A stretch of 64,000 bases of DNA from Streptomyces sp. GESEQ-4 (GTDB lineage: Bacteria; Actinomycetota; Actinomycetes; Streptomycetales; Streptomycetaceae), in contig NZ_JAFFSU010000009.1 of the NCBI RefSeq assembly GCF_017948455.1, positions 186,001 to 250,000 on the forward strand. Direction: 5' to 3'. This document shows, piece by piece, positions 1-8,564 of the stretch. Within the stretch, counting starts at the first letter, position 1. Each line of letters starts with the position of its first letter. Below the pieces are notes generated by a model. That model had not been told where the DNA came from, did not search any database, and worked only from the letters and a program-made list of their open reading frames with translations. The translations under genes and the position numbers were made by a program.

Positions 1-718
1 CTACGCCGCCGAGCAGCCCGTACGGGAACTCAGTGCCCGCGCCGACACCTACGCTCCCGGCGACACGGACCTGTCGTGGACCCGCATCACGCCCTGGCGC
101 TCGATGCTGGCCGCCGCCCTGGACCAGGTCGTCTGTGAGGTGAAGGCCGTCGAGGTGGAGGGCGAGGAGTTCAACCCGAGCTGTGAGCTGCTGGCGATGT
201 GGCTCGCGGACCGGCTGGACGTCCCGGTGAAGCGGTCGCTGTCGTCGGGCCCCGGTCTGACGGCCGTCCGCATGGACACCAACTGCGGCCCGATCGTCCT
301 GGACCGGGCGGACGGCTCGCTGGCGACCCTGTCCATCGAGGGGCAGCCGGACCGTGCGGTGGCGCTGAAGCGGCGGGACACGGCCGAGCTGATCGCGGAG
401 GAGCTGCGGCGACTCGACCCGGACGACACGTATGCGTCGGCGCTGCGGTTCGGGGTGGAGCGGCTGAACTCGGCGTCCACGTCGGCGGTTCGGGGAGCCG
501 AGGCCGCGGTGGCCAAGGCGGAGCAGGCCGTCGCCCTGGCGCAGGCCGCCGTGGCCAAGGCCGAGGAGTCACCGACCGAGCCGGCCGACGAGTCGCCGGC
601 CAAAGGAGAAGCTCCGGCCAAAGGAGACTCGGTCCGCACTCCCGTCGAGTCGGCTGCCAAGGCTCCCGCGAAAGACGCGACGGCGGAGGCACCGGTGAAG
701 AAGGCGGCGGCGAAGTGA
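1..718 (+). CDS. opcA: Glucose-6-phosphate dehydrogenase assembly protein OpcA (5' end cut by window)
   Basis: Open from the window edge (codons begin at base 2) to TGA at 716-718, giving about 238 residues. OpcA proteins are usually longer than 300 residues, so the N-terminus is missing. The visible part has the family's GDTDLSWTRITPWR stretch followed by the conserved C-terminal domain. OpcA is an allosteric partner of glucose-6-phosphate dehydrogenase in actinobacteria. The last 70 or so residues are an Ala/Lys/Glu/Pro-rich, low-complexity tail. The stop overlaps the pgl start (GTGA), so the two are translationally coupled. Recognised from motif and neighbour. Confidence 0.93.
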   Translation, partial: YAAEQPVRELSARADTYAPGDTDLSWTRITPWRSMLAAALDQVVCEVKAVEVEGEEFNPSCELLAMWLADRLDVPVKRSLSSGPGLTAVRMDTNCGPIVLDRADGSLATLSIEGQPDRAVALKRRDTAELIAEELRRLDPDDTYASALRFGVERLNSASTSAVRGAEAAVAKAEQAVALAQAAVAKAEESPTEPADESPAKGEAPAKGDSVRTPVESAAKAPAKDATAEAPVKKAAAK

Positions 719-1497
719 GCACTCCGCAACTCGTCGTGCACCGCGACAAGGAACTGATGGCGCAGGCCGCCGCGGCCCGGCTGATCACGAAGATCGTGGA
801 CGCCCAGGCCTCGCGCGGCTCCGCGTCGGTCGTGCTCACCGGCGGCCGCAACGGCAACGGCCTGCTCGCCGCGCTGTCCGCCGCGCCCGCCCGGGACGCC
901 GTCGACTGGGGCCGGCTCGACCTGTGGTGGGGCGACGAGCGGTTCCTGCCCGAGGGCGACCCCGAGCGCAATGTCACGCAGGCCCGCGAGGCCCTGCTGG
1001 ACGCGGTTCCGCTCGACCCGAAGCGGGTGCACGCGATGCCCGCCTCGGACGGTCCGCACGGCGCCGACGCGGAGGCGGCGGCCGCCGCCTACGCCGAGGA
1101 GCTGGCCCGTGCCGCGGGCCCGGAGAACCACGGCGCCGTGCCCACGTTCGACGTCCTGATGCTGGGCGTCGGCCCGGACACCCACGTGGCCTCCCTGTTC
1201 CCGGAACTGCCCGCCGTACGGGAGACGGAGCGCACGGTGGTCGGCGTCCACGGCGCCCCCAAGCCCCCGCCCACCCGGGTCACCCTCACGCTCCCCGCGA
1301 TCCGCGCGGCCCGCGAGGTGTGGCTGCTGGCGGCCGGCGAGGACAAGGCGAACGCCACGGCGATCGCCCTGTCCGGCGCGGGCGAGGTCCAGGCCCCGGC
1401 GGCGGGTGCCTACGGCAGACAGCGCACCCTGTGGCTGCTGGACGCCGCGGCGGCGTCCCAGCTGCCGCGCTCGCTGTATCCGCCGGCTTCGTCCTGA
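715..1497 (+). CDS. pgl: 6-phosphogluconolactonase
   Basis: A 260-residue protein, normal for the DevB/Pgl family, starting at the GTG that overlaps the opcA stop by 4 nt. It hydrolyses 6-phosphogluconolactone to 6-phosphogluconate, the second step of the oxidative pentose-phosphate pathway. Family marks include the LTGGRNGNG loop near the N-terminus, the WWGDERFLP motif around residue 70, and LGVGPDTHVASLFP around residue 150. It is the last gene of the rightward zwf/opcA/pgl block and is followed by a perfect palindrome that should terminate it. Confidence 0.95.
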   Translation: MSTPQLVVHRDKELMAQAAAARLITKIVDAQASRGSASVVLTGGRNGNGLLAALSAAPARDAVDWGRLDLWWGDERFLPEGDPERNVTQAREALLDAVPLDPKRVHAMPASDGPHGADAEAAAAAYAEELARAAGPENHGAVPTFDVLMLGVGPDTHVASLFPELPAVRETERTVVGVHGAPKPPPTRVTLTLPAIRAAREVWLLAAGEDKANATAIALSGAGEVQAPAAGAYGRQRTLWLLDAAAASQLPRSLYPPASS

Positions 1498-1511
1498 GCA
1501 CAGCCCCTCCC

Positions 1512-1541
1512 AAGGCCCCAGGTGGATCCACCTGGGGCCTT
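1512..1541. terminator. Bidirectional terminator, 30-bp perfect palindrome
   Basis: The 30 bases are a perfect palindrome centred on GGATCC, lying 14 nt after pgl and 14 nt before the stop of the leftward permease gene. The RNA forms a strong hairpin in either direction, fitting two convergent operons. No U-run follows, which is common in Streptomyces. Confidence 0.85.
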
Positions 1542-1555
1542 CCGCATACCCGGCC

Positions 1556-2395
1556 CTACTTGACCGACCCCGCCATCACCCCCTGCACGAAGTGCCGTTG
1601 GAACGCGAAGAACACCACGACCGGCACGATCAGGGAGACAAAGGCGCCCGGTGCCAGGACGTCGATGTTGCTGCCGAACTGCCGTATCTGGGACTGGAGT
1701 TCCACTGTGAGCGGCTGGGAGGCGCTGTCCGCGAAGAGCAGGGCGACCAGCATGTCGTTCCAGACCCAGAGGAACTGGAAGATGGCCAGGCTGGCGACGG
1801 CCGGGCGGCCGACCGGCAGGACGAGACGGAGGAAGATGCGCCACTCGCTGCCGCCGTCCATCCGGGCCGCCTCCAGCATCTCCTTCGGTATCTCGGCGAA
1901 GTAGTTGCGCAGCAGGAACACGGCGAACGGCAGCCCGTAGGCCACATGGAAGAGCACGACGCCCGGGATCGTGCCGAACAGGCCCAGCTGGCCGAAGAGT
2001 TTGGCCACCGGCAGCAGGCCGATCTGCACCGGCACCACCAACAGCGCGACCACCAGCAGGAAGAGCGGCTCGCGGCCGGGGAAGTCCAGCCAGGCGAAGG
2101 CGTATCCGGCGAGTGCCGCGATGACGACGACCAGCGCCGTGGTCGGGACCGAGATCAGCACGGTGTTCCAGAAGGCCTGCGTGATGCCGGCGTTCTCCAG
2201 CAGGGCGGAGTAGTTGTCGAAGGACAGCTGGCCGGGGCTGGTGAACACCGTCCACCAGCCGCCCGTCGCCGTGTCCTCGGCGGACCGCAGCGAGGACAGG
2301 AACAGCCCGGCCAGCGGGGTGAGCCAGATCAGCCCCAGCACCACGAGGAGGGCCTGGACCAGGCTGTTGCCCAGGCCCCGTCGGACGGCGTTCAT
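1556..2395 (-). CDS. Sugar ABC transporter permease, MalG/AglG type
   Basis: A 279-residue inner-membrane permease with six predicted hydrophobic segments. It carries the EAA loop that docks the ATPase (EAARMDGGSEWRIF, about residue 185). Start ATG at 2395 overlaps the stop of the upstream permease (ATGA), so both subunits are translationally coupled. It is the last gene of the leftward operon GH13 - binding protein - MalF-type - MalG-type. No ATPase gene is present, so it probably uses a shared MsiK-type ATPase encoded elsewhere, as is usual in Streptomyces (inference). The substrate is likely an alpha-glucoside or maltodextrin, judging from the neighbouring hydrolase. Confidence 0.9.
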   Translation of the reverse strand: MNAVRRGLGNSLVQALLVVLGLIWLTPLAGLFLSSLRSAEDTATGGWWTVFTSPGQLSFDNYSALLENAGITQAFWNTVLISVPTTALVVVIAALAGYAFAWLDFPGREPLFLLVVALLVVPVQIGLLPVAKLFGQLGLFGTIPGVVLFHVAYGLPFAVFLLRNYFAEIPKEMLEAARMDGGSEWRIFLRLVLPVGRPAVASLAIFQFLWVWNDMLVALLFADSASQPLTVELQSQIRQFGSNIDVLAPGAFVSLIVPVVVFFAFQRHFVQGVMAGSVK

Positions 2396-3750
2396 CGCTG
2401 ACTCCTTCGGAAACGGCGGACGTTGAAGACCATTGCGGGGATCACCAGGAGGAGGAGCAGGACGCCGAGCGCGCTGCCGAGTCCCTGGTCGTTGCCCCCG
2501 CCGAAGGACACCAGCCACATCTGCGTCGCCAGGACGGTCGCGTCCTCCTGCACCGGTCCGGGCGCGATGATGTAGACGAGGTCGAAGACCTTCATCACGT
2601 TGATCACCAGGGTCACGAACACCACGGTCAGCACCGGTGCGAGCAGCGGCACGGTGATCTTCCGGAAGATCTGCCACTCGTTCGCACCGTCCATCCGGGC
2701 CGCTTCCAGCGAGTCCCGGGGCAGTGTCGACAGTCCCGCGCCGATCAGCACCATCGCGAAGCCGGTCCAGATCCACAGATACGCCCCGATGATCGCGGGC
2801 GTCACGAGCGCGGGCCCCAGCCAGGAGACGCCGTCGTAGGGCGGGGCGAAGTTCGAGGCGGGCAGTTTCACGGCGTACGACCCCTCGCGCAGCCCCTCGA
2901 AGCGGAAGGAGCCGTCGGACGCGGTGGTCGTCGTACCGACCGTCTTCCCGTCGCGCACCGCCTCGACCGTCATCTCCGGCAGCCCGCTCTCCCGCCGGTC
3001 GACGCGCCCCTGTTCCCCTCCCCCGCCGGGCGTGAAGTCCAGGTACACGACTCCGCGCAGCTCACTGTTGGCGGCCTTCTGCCCGGCCGCCGTGTACGCG
3101 GGCTCGGCGCCGTCCGGCACATCGCCGGGCAGCACGCCGACCAGGCCGAGCGCCACCGTGTCCCCGGGCGAGACGTCCCCGGTCGTCCGGTACGCCCCGC
3201 TCGCCTCCTTGGCCATCCCCTGGCCGTCGCGCGCCCGGGCCGTCGGATACGACGACGTGCCCTGGAAGGCGTCGTGGACGCCGACGACCGCGGCGTTCAG
3301 CACGCCCTTGTCGGGATCCTCGTCGTAGGCGAGCCGGAAGATGATGCCGGCGGCGAGGAAGGACACCGCCATCGGCATGAACAGCAGCAGTTTGAACGCC
3401 GTCGCCCAGCGGACCTTCTCCACCAGGACGGCCAGGATCAGCCCCAGCCCGGTCAGCAGCGTCGGCGCCACGACGACCCAGATCGCGGTGTTGCGTACGG
3501 CCTTGAGGGTCGCCGGGTCGCGGAACATCTCGGTGTAGTTGTCGCCGCCGACGAACTGTGTCCCGGACGCGTCGAAGAAGCTGCGGCCGACGGAGAACAG
3601 CACCGGGTAGACGACGAGGGCGCCGAGCAGGAGCAGGGCGGGGAAGACGAACAGCAGGGCGACGATCCGCCCCCGCCGCCGCGAGCGCCGGACGCGTCCG
3701 GCACCGGCGGCAAGCGGAGGGCTCGTCTCTTTCACGAGGGTCGCGGTCAT
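2392..3750 (-). CDS. Sugar ABC transporter permease, MalF/AglF type, with an extra extracytoplasmic domain
   Basis: A 452-residue permease; plain MalF-type sugar permeases are usually about 300. The first three membrane segments (residues about 29-145) and the later ones (about 305-450, with EAARMDGANEWQIF) are ordinary. Between them lies an insert of roughly 140 residues (about 162-300), hydrophilic and probably outside the membrane. Part of it resembles CNA-B/SdrD-like beta domains (TASDGSFRFEGLREGSYAV). The ATG at 3750 is 5 nt after the binding-protein stop. E. coli MalF also has a large periplasmic loop that contacts its binding protein, so a similar docking role is possible here (inference). 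Confidence 0.9.
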   Translation of the reverse strand: MTATLVKETSPPLAAGAGRVRRSRRRGRIVALLFVFPALLLLGALVVYPVLFSVGRSFFDASGTQFVGGDNYTEMFRDPATLKAVRNTAIWVVVAPTLLTGLGLILAVLVEKVRWATAFKLLLFMPMAVSFLAAGIIFRLAYDEDPDKGVLNAAVVGVHDAFQGTSSYPTARARDGQGMAKEASGAYRTTGDVSPGDTVALGLVGVLPGDVPDGAEPAYTAAGQKAANSELRGVVYLDFTPGGGGEQGRVDRRESGLPEMTVEAVRDGKTVGTTTTASDGSFRFEGLREGSYAVKLPASNFAPPYDGVSWLGPALVTPAIIGAYLWIWTGFAMVLIGAGLSTLPRDSLEAARMDGANEWQIFRKITVPLLAPVLTVVFVTLVINVMKVFDLVYIIAPGPVQEDATVLATQMWLVSFGGGNDQGLGSALGVLLLLLVIPAMVFNVRRFRRSQR

Positions 3751-3755
3751 GGCGG

Positions 3756-5081
3756 TCAGTTCCCGTACGCCTTGGCCGCCGCCTTCTCCAGCTCGGCCGC
3801 GGTCGCCTTCGGGTCCGAGGGGTCGCGCAGGAAGTCCTGCAGGATCTTCCACTCGCCGGCGCCCTTGGTGCCGCCGAACGCGGCCGGCGCCTGGTCGGAC
3901 ATGTCGAAGCGGACCGAGTCGCCCGCGCCGACCAGGGACTTCGCGGTGGCCCGGGTGACAGCGTCGCCGTAGGAGGCGAGGTCGAGCCCCTTGTTCGGGG
4001 AGAGGAAGCCGCCTGCCTCGGCCCACACCGCCGCCGCTTCGGGGGTCGCGAGGTATTCCAGGAGCTTCATGCCCGCTTCGGCGTTCTTGCCGTCCTTGAG
4101 GACGACGGCCGCGTCGCCGCCGCTGACGACGGGCGCGGTGCCGCCTTCGACCGCCGGGAACGGGAAGAAGTTCGCGTCCTCGCCGATGCTCTTGCCGAAC
4201 TGGTCCTTGGCCACCCCGGCGACGAAGTCGCCCTCGTAGACCATGCCGGCCTCGGGCTTCGGCCCGAACACCTTCTCCACCGAGCCCGGGAAGTCCGTGT
4301 TGAGGGCCCCCTTCTGCCCGCCCGCGACCAGCTGCTTGTCCTTGAACAGCGTGCCGAGCGTGGTGAGCGCCTCGACCACACTGGCGTCCGTCCACTTCAG
4401 CTCGTGGGCGGCCAGGGCGTCGTACTTCTCGGGTCCGGCCTGGGACAGATAGACGTTCTCGAACCAGTCGGTGAGCGTCCAGCCGTCCTGGCCTGCGACC
4501 GAGAACGCGGCAAGACCGGAGTCGGAGACGGTCTGCCCGGCCTTCAGCATCTCGTCGTACGTCTTCGGCGGCTCGACGCCGGCCTGGGCGAGGGCGTCGG
4601 GGCTGTACCAGACGGTCGACTTGTGGGCGGCCTTGAAGTACAGGCCGTACAGCGTGCCGTCGACGCTGCCGTACGTCTTCCAGACATCGGCGTAGTTGGC
4701 GCCGACGGACTCCTGGGTGGTCTTGGACAGCGGCTTGAGCCAGCCCTCCTTCGCGAACTGCTGGAGTACGCCGACCTGCGGGACCATCACGACGTCGGGG
4801 GCGTTGCCGCCCTCGATCTTGCTGCCGACGACGGTGGAGACGTTGTCCCCGGTGGACACGAACTGGGTCTTCGCGCCGGTCTTCTCGCCGAAGGCGTCGA
4901 GCACCTTCTGGAAGTTCTCCTGCTCACTGCCGGACCAGACACCGGCCACGGTGACCGTCTGGCCGCCGAGCGCCTTGTCGCCGCCGCCCGCCGTGACCGG
5001 GCCGCCGCCACAGGCGGTGGCGCCGAGCGCCAGTACGAGGCCGATGCAGCCGGTGAGCAGGGGGGTACGTCGTCGCATCAT
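3756..5081 (-). CDS. Extracellular sugar-binding lipoprotein of ABC transporter
   Basis: A 441-residue family 1 solute-binding protein. The N-terminus has arginines, a hydrophobic core and a lipoprotein cysteine at residue 24 (GATACGGG), so it should be anchored to the outer face of the membrane. It would deliver sugar to the two downstream permeases. Two consecutive ATGs (5081, 5078) follow the SD-like GAAGGGA; the first is chosen. It begins 13 nt after the GH13 stop and is probably expressed from the promoter upstream of that gene. Sequence resembles alpha-glucoside (AglE/MalE-like) binders, but the ligand is not proven. Confidence 0.92.
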   Translation of the reverse strand: MMRRRTPLLTGCIGLVLALGATACGGGPVTAGGGDKALGGQTVTVAGVWSGSEQENFQKVLDAFGEKTGAKTQFVSTGDNVSTVVGSKIEGGNAPDVVMVPQVGVLQQFAKEGWLKPLSKTTQESVGANYADVWKTYGSVDGTLYGLYFKAAHKSTVWYSPDALAQAGVEPPKTYDEMLKAGQTVSDSGLAAFSVAGQDGWTLTDWFENVYLSQAGPEKYDALAAHELKWTDASVVEALTTLGTLFKDKQLVAGGQKGALNTDFPGSVEKVFGPKPEAGMVYEGDFVAGVAKDQFGKSIGEDANFFPFPAVEGGTAPVVSGGDAAVVLKDGKNAEAGMKLLEYLATPEAAAVWAEAGGFLSPNKGLDLASYGDAVTRATAKSLVGAGDSVRFDMSDQAPAAFGGTKGAGEWKILQDFLRDPSDPKATAAELEKAAAKAYGN

Positions 5082-5094
5082 CGTTGATGTCCCT

Positions 5095-7032
5095 TCAGAG
5101 GGTGGGGAGAGGATGGGGAACTGCCGGGAGGTCACTGATCCACCAGGCGGTCGTCGAGCCGGGCAGCACCCCGGCGGCCGGGCAGGGCCCGCTGGACAGC
5201 AGCGGGGTGCCGGAGACCGGCGCGGGCACGGGTGCGGTGGTGAAGTTGACGGCGCAGACCAGGTCGTCGCCGCGGGCGAACGCGAGGACGCCCGGCGGGG
5301 TGTCCAGCCAGCGCAGCGTTCCCTCGCCCAACTGGGGCAGGGACGCGCGCAGTTGGAGGCCGTCGCGGTACAGGTGCCAGAAGGAGCGGGTGTCGGCGAG
5401 GGCCCGGTCGGTGGCGTGCTCGGCGAACCACTCCGGCTGCGGCAGCCACGGCTTGGCGCCCTCCACCCCGGAGGTGAAGCCGAACGGCGACGCCTGCCCC
5501 GACCAGGGCAGCGGCACCCGGCAGCCGTCACGGATCCGGGCCCGACTGCCGGTCCGCCGGAAGATCGGGTCGGTGAGCACGTCGTCGGGCAGATCGACGA
5601 CCTCGGGCAGCCCCAGCTCCTCCCCCTGATAGATGTACGCGGCTCCGGGCAACGCCAGCATCAGCAGCGCGGCGGCACGGGCGCGGGCGGCGCCCAGGGC
5701 CTGCGTCGGAAGTGGCGTCGTCCGCCCGGAGGGCGGGCCGGGCGGCGTCGTGGGGGTACCTCCCGCCCGAGCCGGGCGAAGCTCGGTTCGAGGGTGGGGG
5801 AGCGTGCTCTCGGCGTGCCGGGCGGAAGGCCCCGTCGATGGACCGGACGTACTTGGGCTTTCGCCCGGTGCGGCGAAGGGGGTCCCCCCGTCCGAGCCGT
5901 GCGAAGCCGGTTCGAGGATGGGGGCGCGTGCCGGGCGCCGCGCGGCAGGCGCCACTTCCGACACAGGCCCTGGTCCGCTGCCCTCGGTGGCCGGTTCGCC
6001 GTAGCGGGTGACGGTGCGGACCTGGTCGTGGTTGTTCAGGACCCAGGTGACCGTCGAACCCGTGCCGGCTATGTCCTGCATCGCCTCGGAGATGACCTTG
6101 CGGAAGGCGCCGGCCTCCCACGGGGCGCTGAGCAGGTCGAAGAAGAAGGCCTGGTGGAGCTCGTCGGAGCGGACGTACTCGGCGTGCTCACGGGCCGTCG
6201 GGACGGACACCTCGCCGACCAGCAGCCGCTCGCGGCCGTCGCGGGCGGCGTATTCCTCGCACACGGCCCGCCAGTGCCGCCACACGTCGTGCACCTCGGG
6301 CTGGTTCCAGGCGAGCGGGTTGACCGAGTCGCGGGTGCGGGCGTCGGCCTCCGGGTCGTCCGAGTCGGGCAGCTCCGGGTGCTTGAAGAGACCGGCCGCC
6401 ACGTCGATACGGAAGCCGTCGATCCCCCGGTCCAGCCAGAAGCGGAGGATCCGGTCGAACTCCGCGCCGGTCTCGGGGTTGCGCCAGTTCCAGTCGGGCT
6501 GCTCGGGCGCGAACATGTGCAGGTACCACTGGCCGGGCCGCCCGTCCGCCTCGGTGACGCGGGTCCAGGCCGGGCCGCCGAACATGGAGTGCCAGTTGTT
6601 GGGCGGTTCGGCGCCGTCGGGTCCACGGCCGTCGGCGAAGTGGAAGCGGGCGCGGGCCGCGCTGCCGGGTCCGGCGGCGAGTGCCTCACGGAACCACGGG
6701 TGCTCGCTGGAGCAGTGGTTGGGGACGATGTCGAGCAGCACCCTGATGCCGAGCCGCCGGGCCGTCGCCATCAACAGGTCGAACTCGGCGAGGTCGCCGA
6801 AGAGCGGGTCGACATCGCAGTAGTCGGCGACGTCGTAGCCGTGGTCGTGCTGGGGCGACGGGTAGAAGGGGCTCAGCCAGATCCCGTCGACGCCGAGCTT
6901 CTTCAGATACGGCAGTCCGGCCCGGACGCCCGCGAGATCGCCGATGCCGTCACCGGTGCTGTCCAGGAAGCTGCGGACGTACACCTGGTAGATCACCGCG
7001 TCACGCCACCAGCGGCGGTACTTACTCAACAT
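5095..7032 (-). CDS. Glycoside hydrolase family 13 (alpha-glucosidase/oligo-1,6-glucosidase type) with an internal insertion
   Basis: A 645-residue cytoplasmic hydrolase. GH13 landmarks are present: DIVPNH (residues 101-106), nucleophile region GFRID (Asp210), acid/base GEV (Glu274) and NNHD (Asp336). It would cleave alpha-glucosidic bonds in sugars imported by the adjoining transporter. Residues 354-445 are an in-frame, Pro/Ala/Ser/Gly-rich block with no GH13 counterpart, exactly matching a MITE-like DNA insertion. Removing it would join SG to LGAARARAAA. Start ATG 7032 lies 8 nt after a -10 hexamer, so translation is probably leaderless. The insert falls after the third catalytic residue and may form a tolerated loop or damage the enzyme. 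Confidence 0.9.
   Translation of the reverse strand: MLSKYRRWWRDAVIYQVYVRSFLDSTGDGIGDLAGVRAGLPYLKKLGVDGIWLSPFYPSPQHDHGYDVADYCDVDPLFGDLAEFDLLMATARRLGIRVLLDIVPNHCSSEHPWFREALAAGPGSAARARFHFADGRGPDGAEPPNNWHSMFGGPAWTRVTEADGRPGQWYLHMFAPEQPDWNWRNPETGAEFDRILRFWLDRGIDGFRIDVAAGLFKHPELPDSDDPEADARTRDSVNPLAWNQPEVHDVWRHWRAVCEEYAARDGRERLLVGEVSVPTAREHAEYVRSDELHQAFFFDLLSAPWEAGAFRKVISEAMQDIAGTGSTVTWVLNNHDQVRTVTRYGEPATEGSGPGPVSEVAPAARRPARAPILEPASHGSDGGTPFAAPGESPSTSGPSTGPSARHAESTLPHPRTELRPARAGGTPTTPPGPPSGRTTPLPTQALGAARARAAALLMLALPGAAYIYQGEELGLPEVVDLPDDVLTDPIFRRTGSRARIRDGCRVPLPWSGQASPFGFTSGVEGAKPWLPQPEWFAEHATDRALADTRSFWHLYRDGLQLRASLPQLGEGTLRWLDTPPGVLAFARGDDLVCAVNFTTAPVPAPVSGTPLLSSGPCPAAGVLPGSTTAWWISDLPAVPHPLPTL
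5694..5973. mobile_element. MITE-like insertion with 24-bp terminal inverted repeats inside the GH13 gene
   Basis: Bases 5694-5717 and 5950-5973 are inverted repeats that match at 23 of 24 positions (mismatch at 5704/5963). Between them are two degenerate direct repeats, around 5752-5805 and 5876-5927, each with a GCGAAGC-TTCGAGG core in a G/C-run context. No transposase is encoded. The inferred insert, 5698-5973, is 276 bp or 92 codons, and keeps the host gene in frame. Family assignment is by structure only; I cannot search for copies elsewhere in the genome. Confidence 0.7.
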
Positions 7033-7069
7033 GCATGCATGTTAGATAGGCGTATCGCGGAGGTGTCAA
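7028..7069 (-). promoter_or_regulatory. Leaderless promoter with overlapping 16-bp palindromic operator for the GH13 sugar operon
   Basis: Reading leftward, TTGACA (7064-7069), a 17-nt spacer and TCTAAC (7041-7046) form a near-consensus vegetative promoter. The start codon of the hydrolase begins 8 nt after the -10, so the transcript should have little or no leader. A perfect palindrome, AACATGCATGCATGTT (7028-7043), covers the end of the -10 and the ATG. A repressor bound there would block initiation, fitting a sugar-responsive operon. The regulator is not identified in the window. Confidence 0.65.
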
Positions 7070-7167
7070 TGAAAGAAACAAAGGATACTGGCGAGTTGGC
7101 TCACCAAATAAGGACACATGGGGGCATCTAGTCGCCAGATGAGACGACGCCGTTACCTAACAAGTAA

Positions 7168-8439
7168 CTAGCGACTGGAGATGACCGCCAGCTCGCGCGC
7201 CATCCGCCGCACCGCGTCCCCAGGCGTCTCACGCCCGGTCATCGCGTCCTGCACGGCAGCCTGCACCGCCAGGCTGACCTGGCCATAGCGCGGGCTCTTG
7301 GGGCGCGGAGCGGCGGTGAGCACGCTCTCGCGCAGGATCGGCAGATAGGGAAAGCGCCGGACGAGCGCGGGATCGTCGTAGAGATGCGCGCGCACCGGCG
7401 GCAGCGCCCCGTGCGTGAGGACCTGGCGCTGGACGGGCTCACTGGTGAGGTACGCGAGCAGGCGCGCGGCCGTGTCGGGGTGCCGCGCATGGGTGCTGAC
7501 GGCCAGGTTGGAGCCACCGAGCACGCTCGCCCCCGGCCCGTCGGGACCGGGCAGGGGCACGGCCCCGACCTTCCCGGCCAGCGGGGATCCCGCGGCGGAC
7601 GCGGCGGCGTAGGCGTACGGCCAGTTGCGCAGGAACAGCAGACGGCCGTCGAGGAAGGCCTGCTTGGACTCCTCCTCCTTGAAGGTCAGCGCCCGCCGCG
7701 GAATCCAGCCCTCGCGCACCCCGCGAGCGAGGAACCCGATGCCCTCGCGGGCCGCGCTCGAGTTCACGGTGACGCGTTCGCCCTCGTCGCCCAGGATCGT
7801 GCCCCCGGCCGAGTACACGGCCTCGGCCGCGTTGACGGTCAGACCCTCGTACGGCAGGAACTGGCCGGCGTAGCCGTCGAGTCCGTACTTCGGGGCGACG
7901 GTCTTCGCGACCCGTTCCAGCTCGGTCCAGGTGCGCGGCGGCGGCAGACCCTCTCTCGCGAGGACGTCCTTGCGGTAGAGCAGCAGCCCTGCGTTGGTGA
8001 CGTACGGGACGGCGTACAGCCGCCCGTCGTAGGTCGCCGTGTCGACGACCGGGGGCAGGAAGGAACTGAGCGGGAAGCGGTCGTGTTCCAGCGGGCGGAT
8101 CCAGCCGGCCGCCGCGAACTCGGAGGTCCAGGCGACGTCGATGTTGAGGACGTCGAAGCGACCGCGGTCGCCGCCGCGCAGGTCGGTGATCATCTGCGCG
8201 CGGGTCTCGTCGGCCGAGTCCGGCAGCTCGACGAGCGTCACCTTCTCGTCGGGATGGGTGCGGTTCCATCCCGCCAGCAGAGGGCCGAGGTATCCGGTGA
8301 GGTCTCCGGCGGTGGCGAGGGTCAAGGGCCCCCGGTCGCCCGCGGCCGGCTCGTCGGCCCGTGCGCCCGAGGCCACATACCCCGTCAAGATCACGACGAG
8401 GACGAGAAGGCCCCTACCGGCGGCGTGTATCCACCGCAT
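7168..8439 (-). CDS. Extracellular solute-binding protein, sugar type, without a permease neighbour
   Basis: A 423-residue family 1 binding protein. The start at ATG 8439 follows GGGAGGAA by 5 nt. The N-terminus is a Sec-type signal ending near ARA-DE, with no lipobox cysteine, so it may be secreted or held by an uncleaved signal anchor. The body shows typical features such as NIDVAWTSEFAAAGWI and YVTNAGLLLYRKD. It is divergent from the PadR gene and has no permease beside it, so its transporter, if any, lies elsewhere. It may share permeases with another system or act in sensing. Ligand unknown. Confidence 0.85.
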   Translation of the reverse strand: MRWIHAAGRGLLVLVVILTGYVASGARADEPAAGDRGPLTLATAGDLTGYLGPLLAGWNRTHPDEKVTLVELPDSADETRAQMITDLRGGDRGRFDVLNIDVAWTSEFAAAGWIRPLEHDRFPLSSFLPPVVDTATYDGRLYAVPYVTNAGLLLYRKDVLAREGLPPPRTWTELERVAKTVAPKYGLDGYAGQFLPYEGLTVNAAEAVYSAGGTILGDEGERVTVNSSAAREGIGFLARGVREGWIPRRALTFKEEESKQAFLDGRLLFLRNWPYAYAAASAAGSPLAGKVGAVPLPGPDGPGASVLGGSNLAVSTHARHPDTAARLLAYLTSEPVQRQVLTHGALPPVRAHLYDDPALVRRFPYLPILRESVLTAAPRPKSPRYGQVSLAVQAAVQDAMTGRETPGDAVRRMARELAVISSR

Positions 8440-8495
8440 AGGTTCCTCCCTGCGCACCGGCGCCGGGCCCCTTCGCCCGGAGTCAGAGGCCATGT

Positions 8496-8510
8496 ATACC
8501 TGTTAGGTAT
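8496..8510. promoter_or_regulatory. Inverted repeat ATACCT-N3-AGGTAT, candidate PadR operator
   Basis: A perfect 6-bp inverted repeat with a 3-nt centre sits between the divergent binding-protein and PadR genes. PadR regulators normally bind palindromes in their own promoter. The right arm overlaps a -10-like AGGTAT 54 nt upstream of the PadR start. Assignment to this regulator rests on position only. Confidence 0.45.
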
Positions 8511-8564
8511 GGGCGATACTAGGGTCTGCAGCACATTACAAGGACGCGAGGAGGAGAGGGACGA

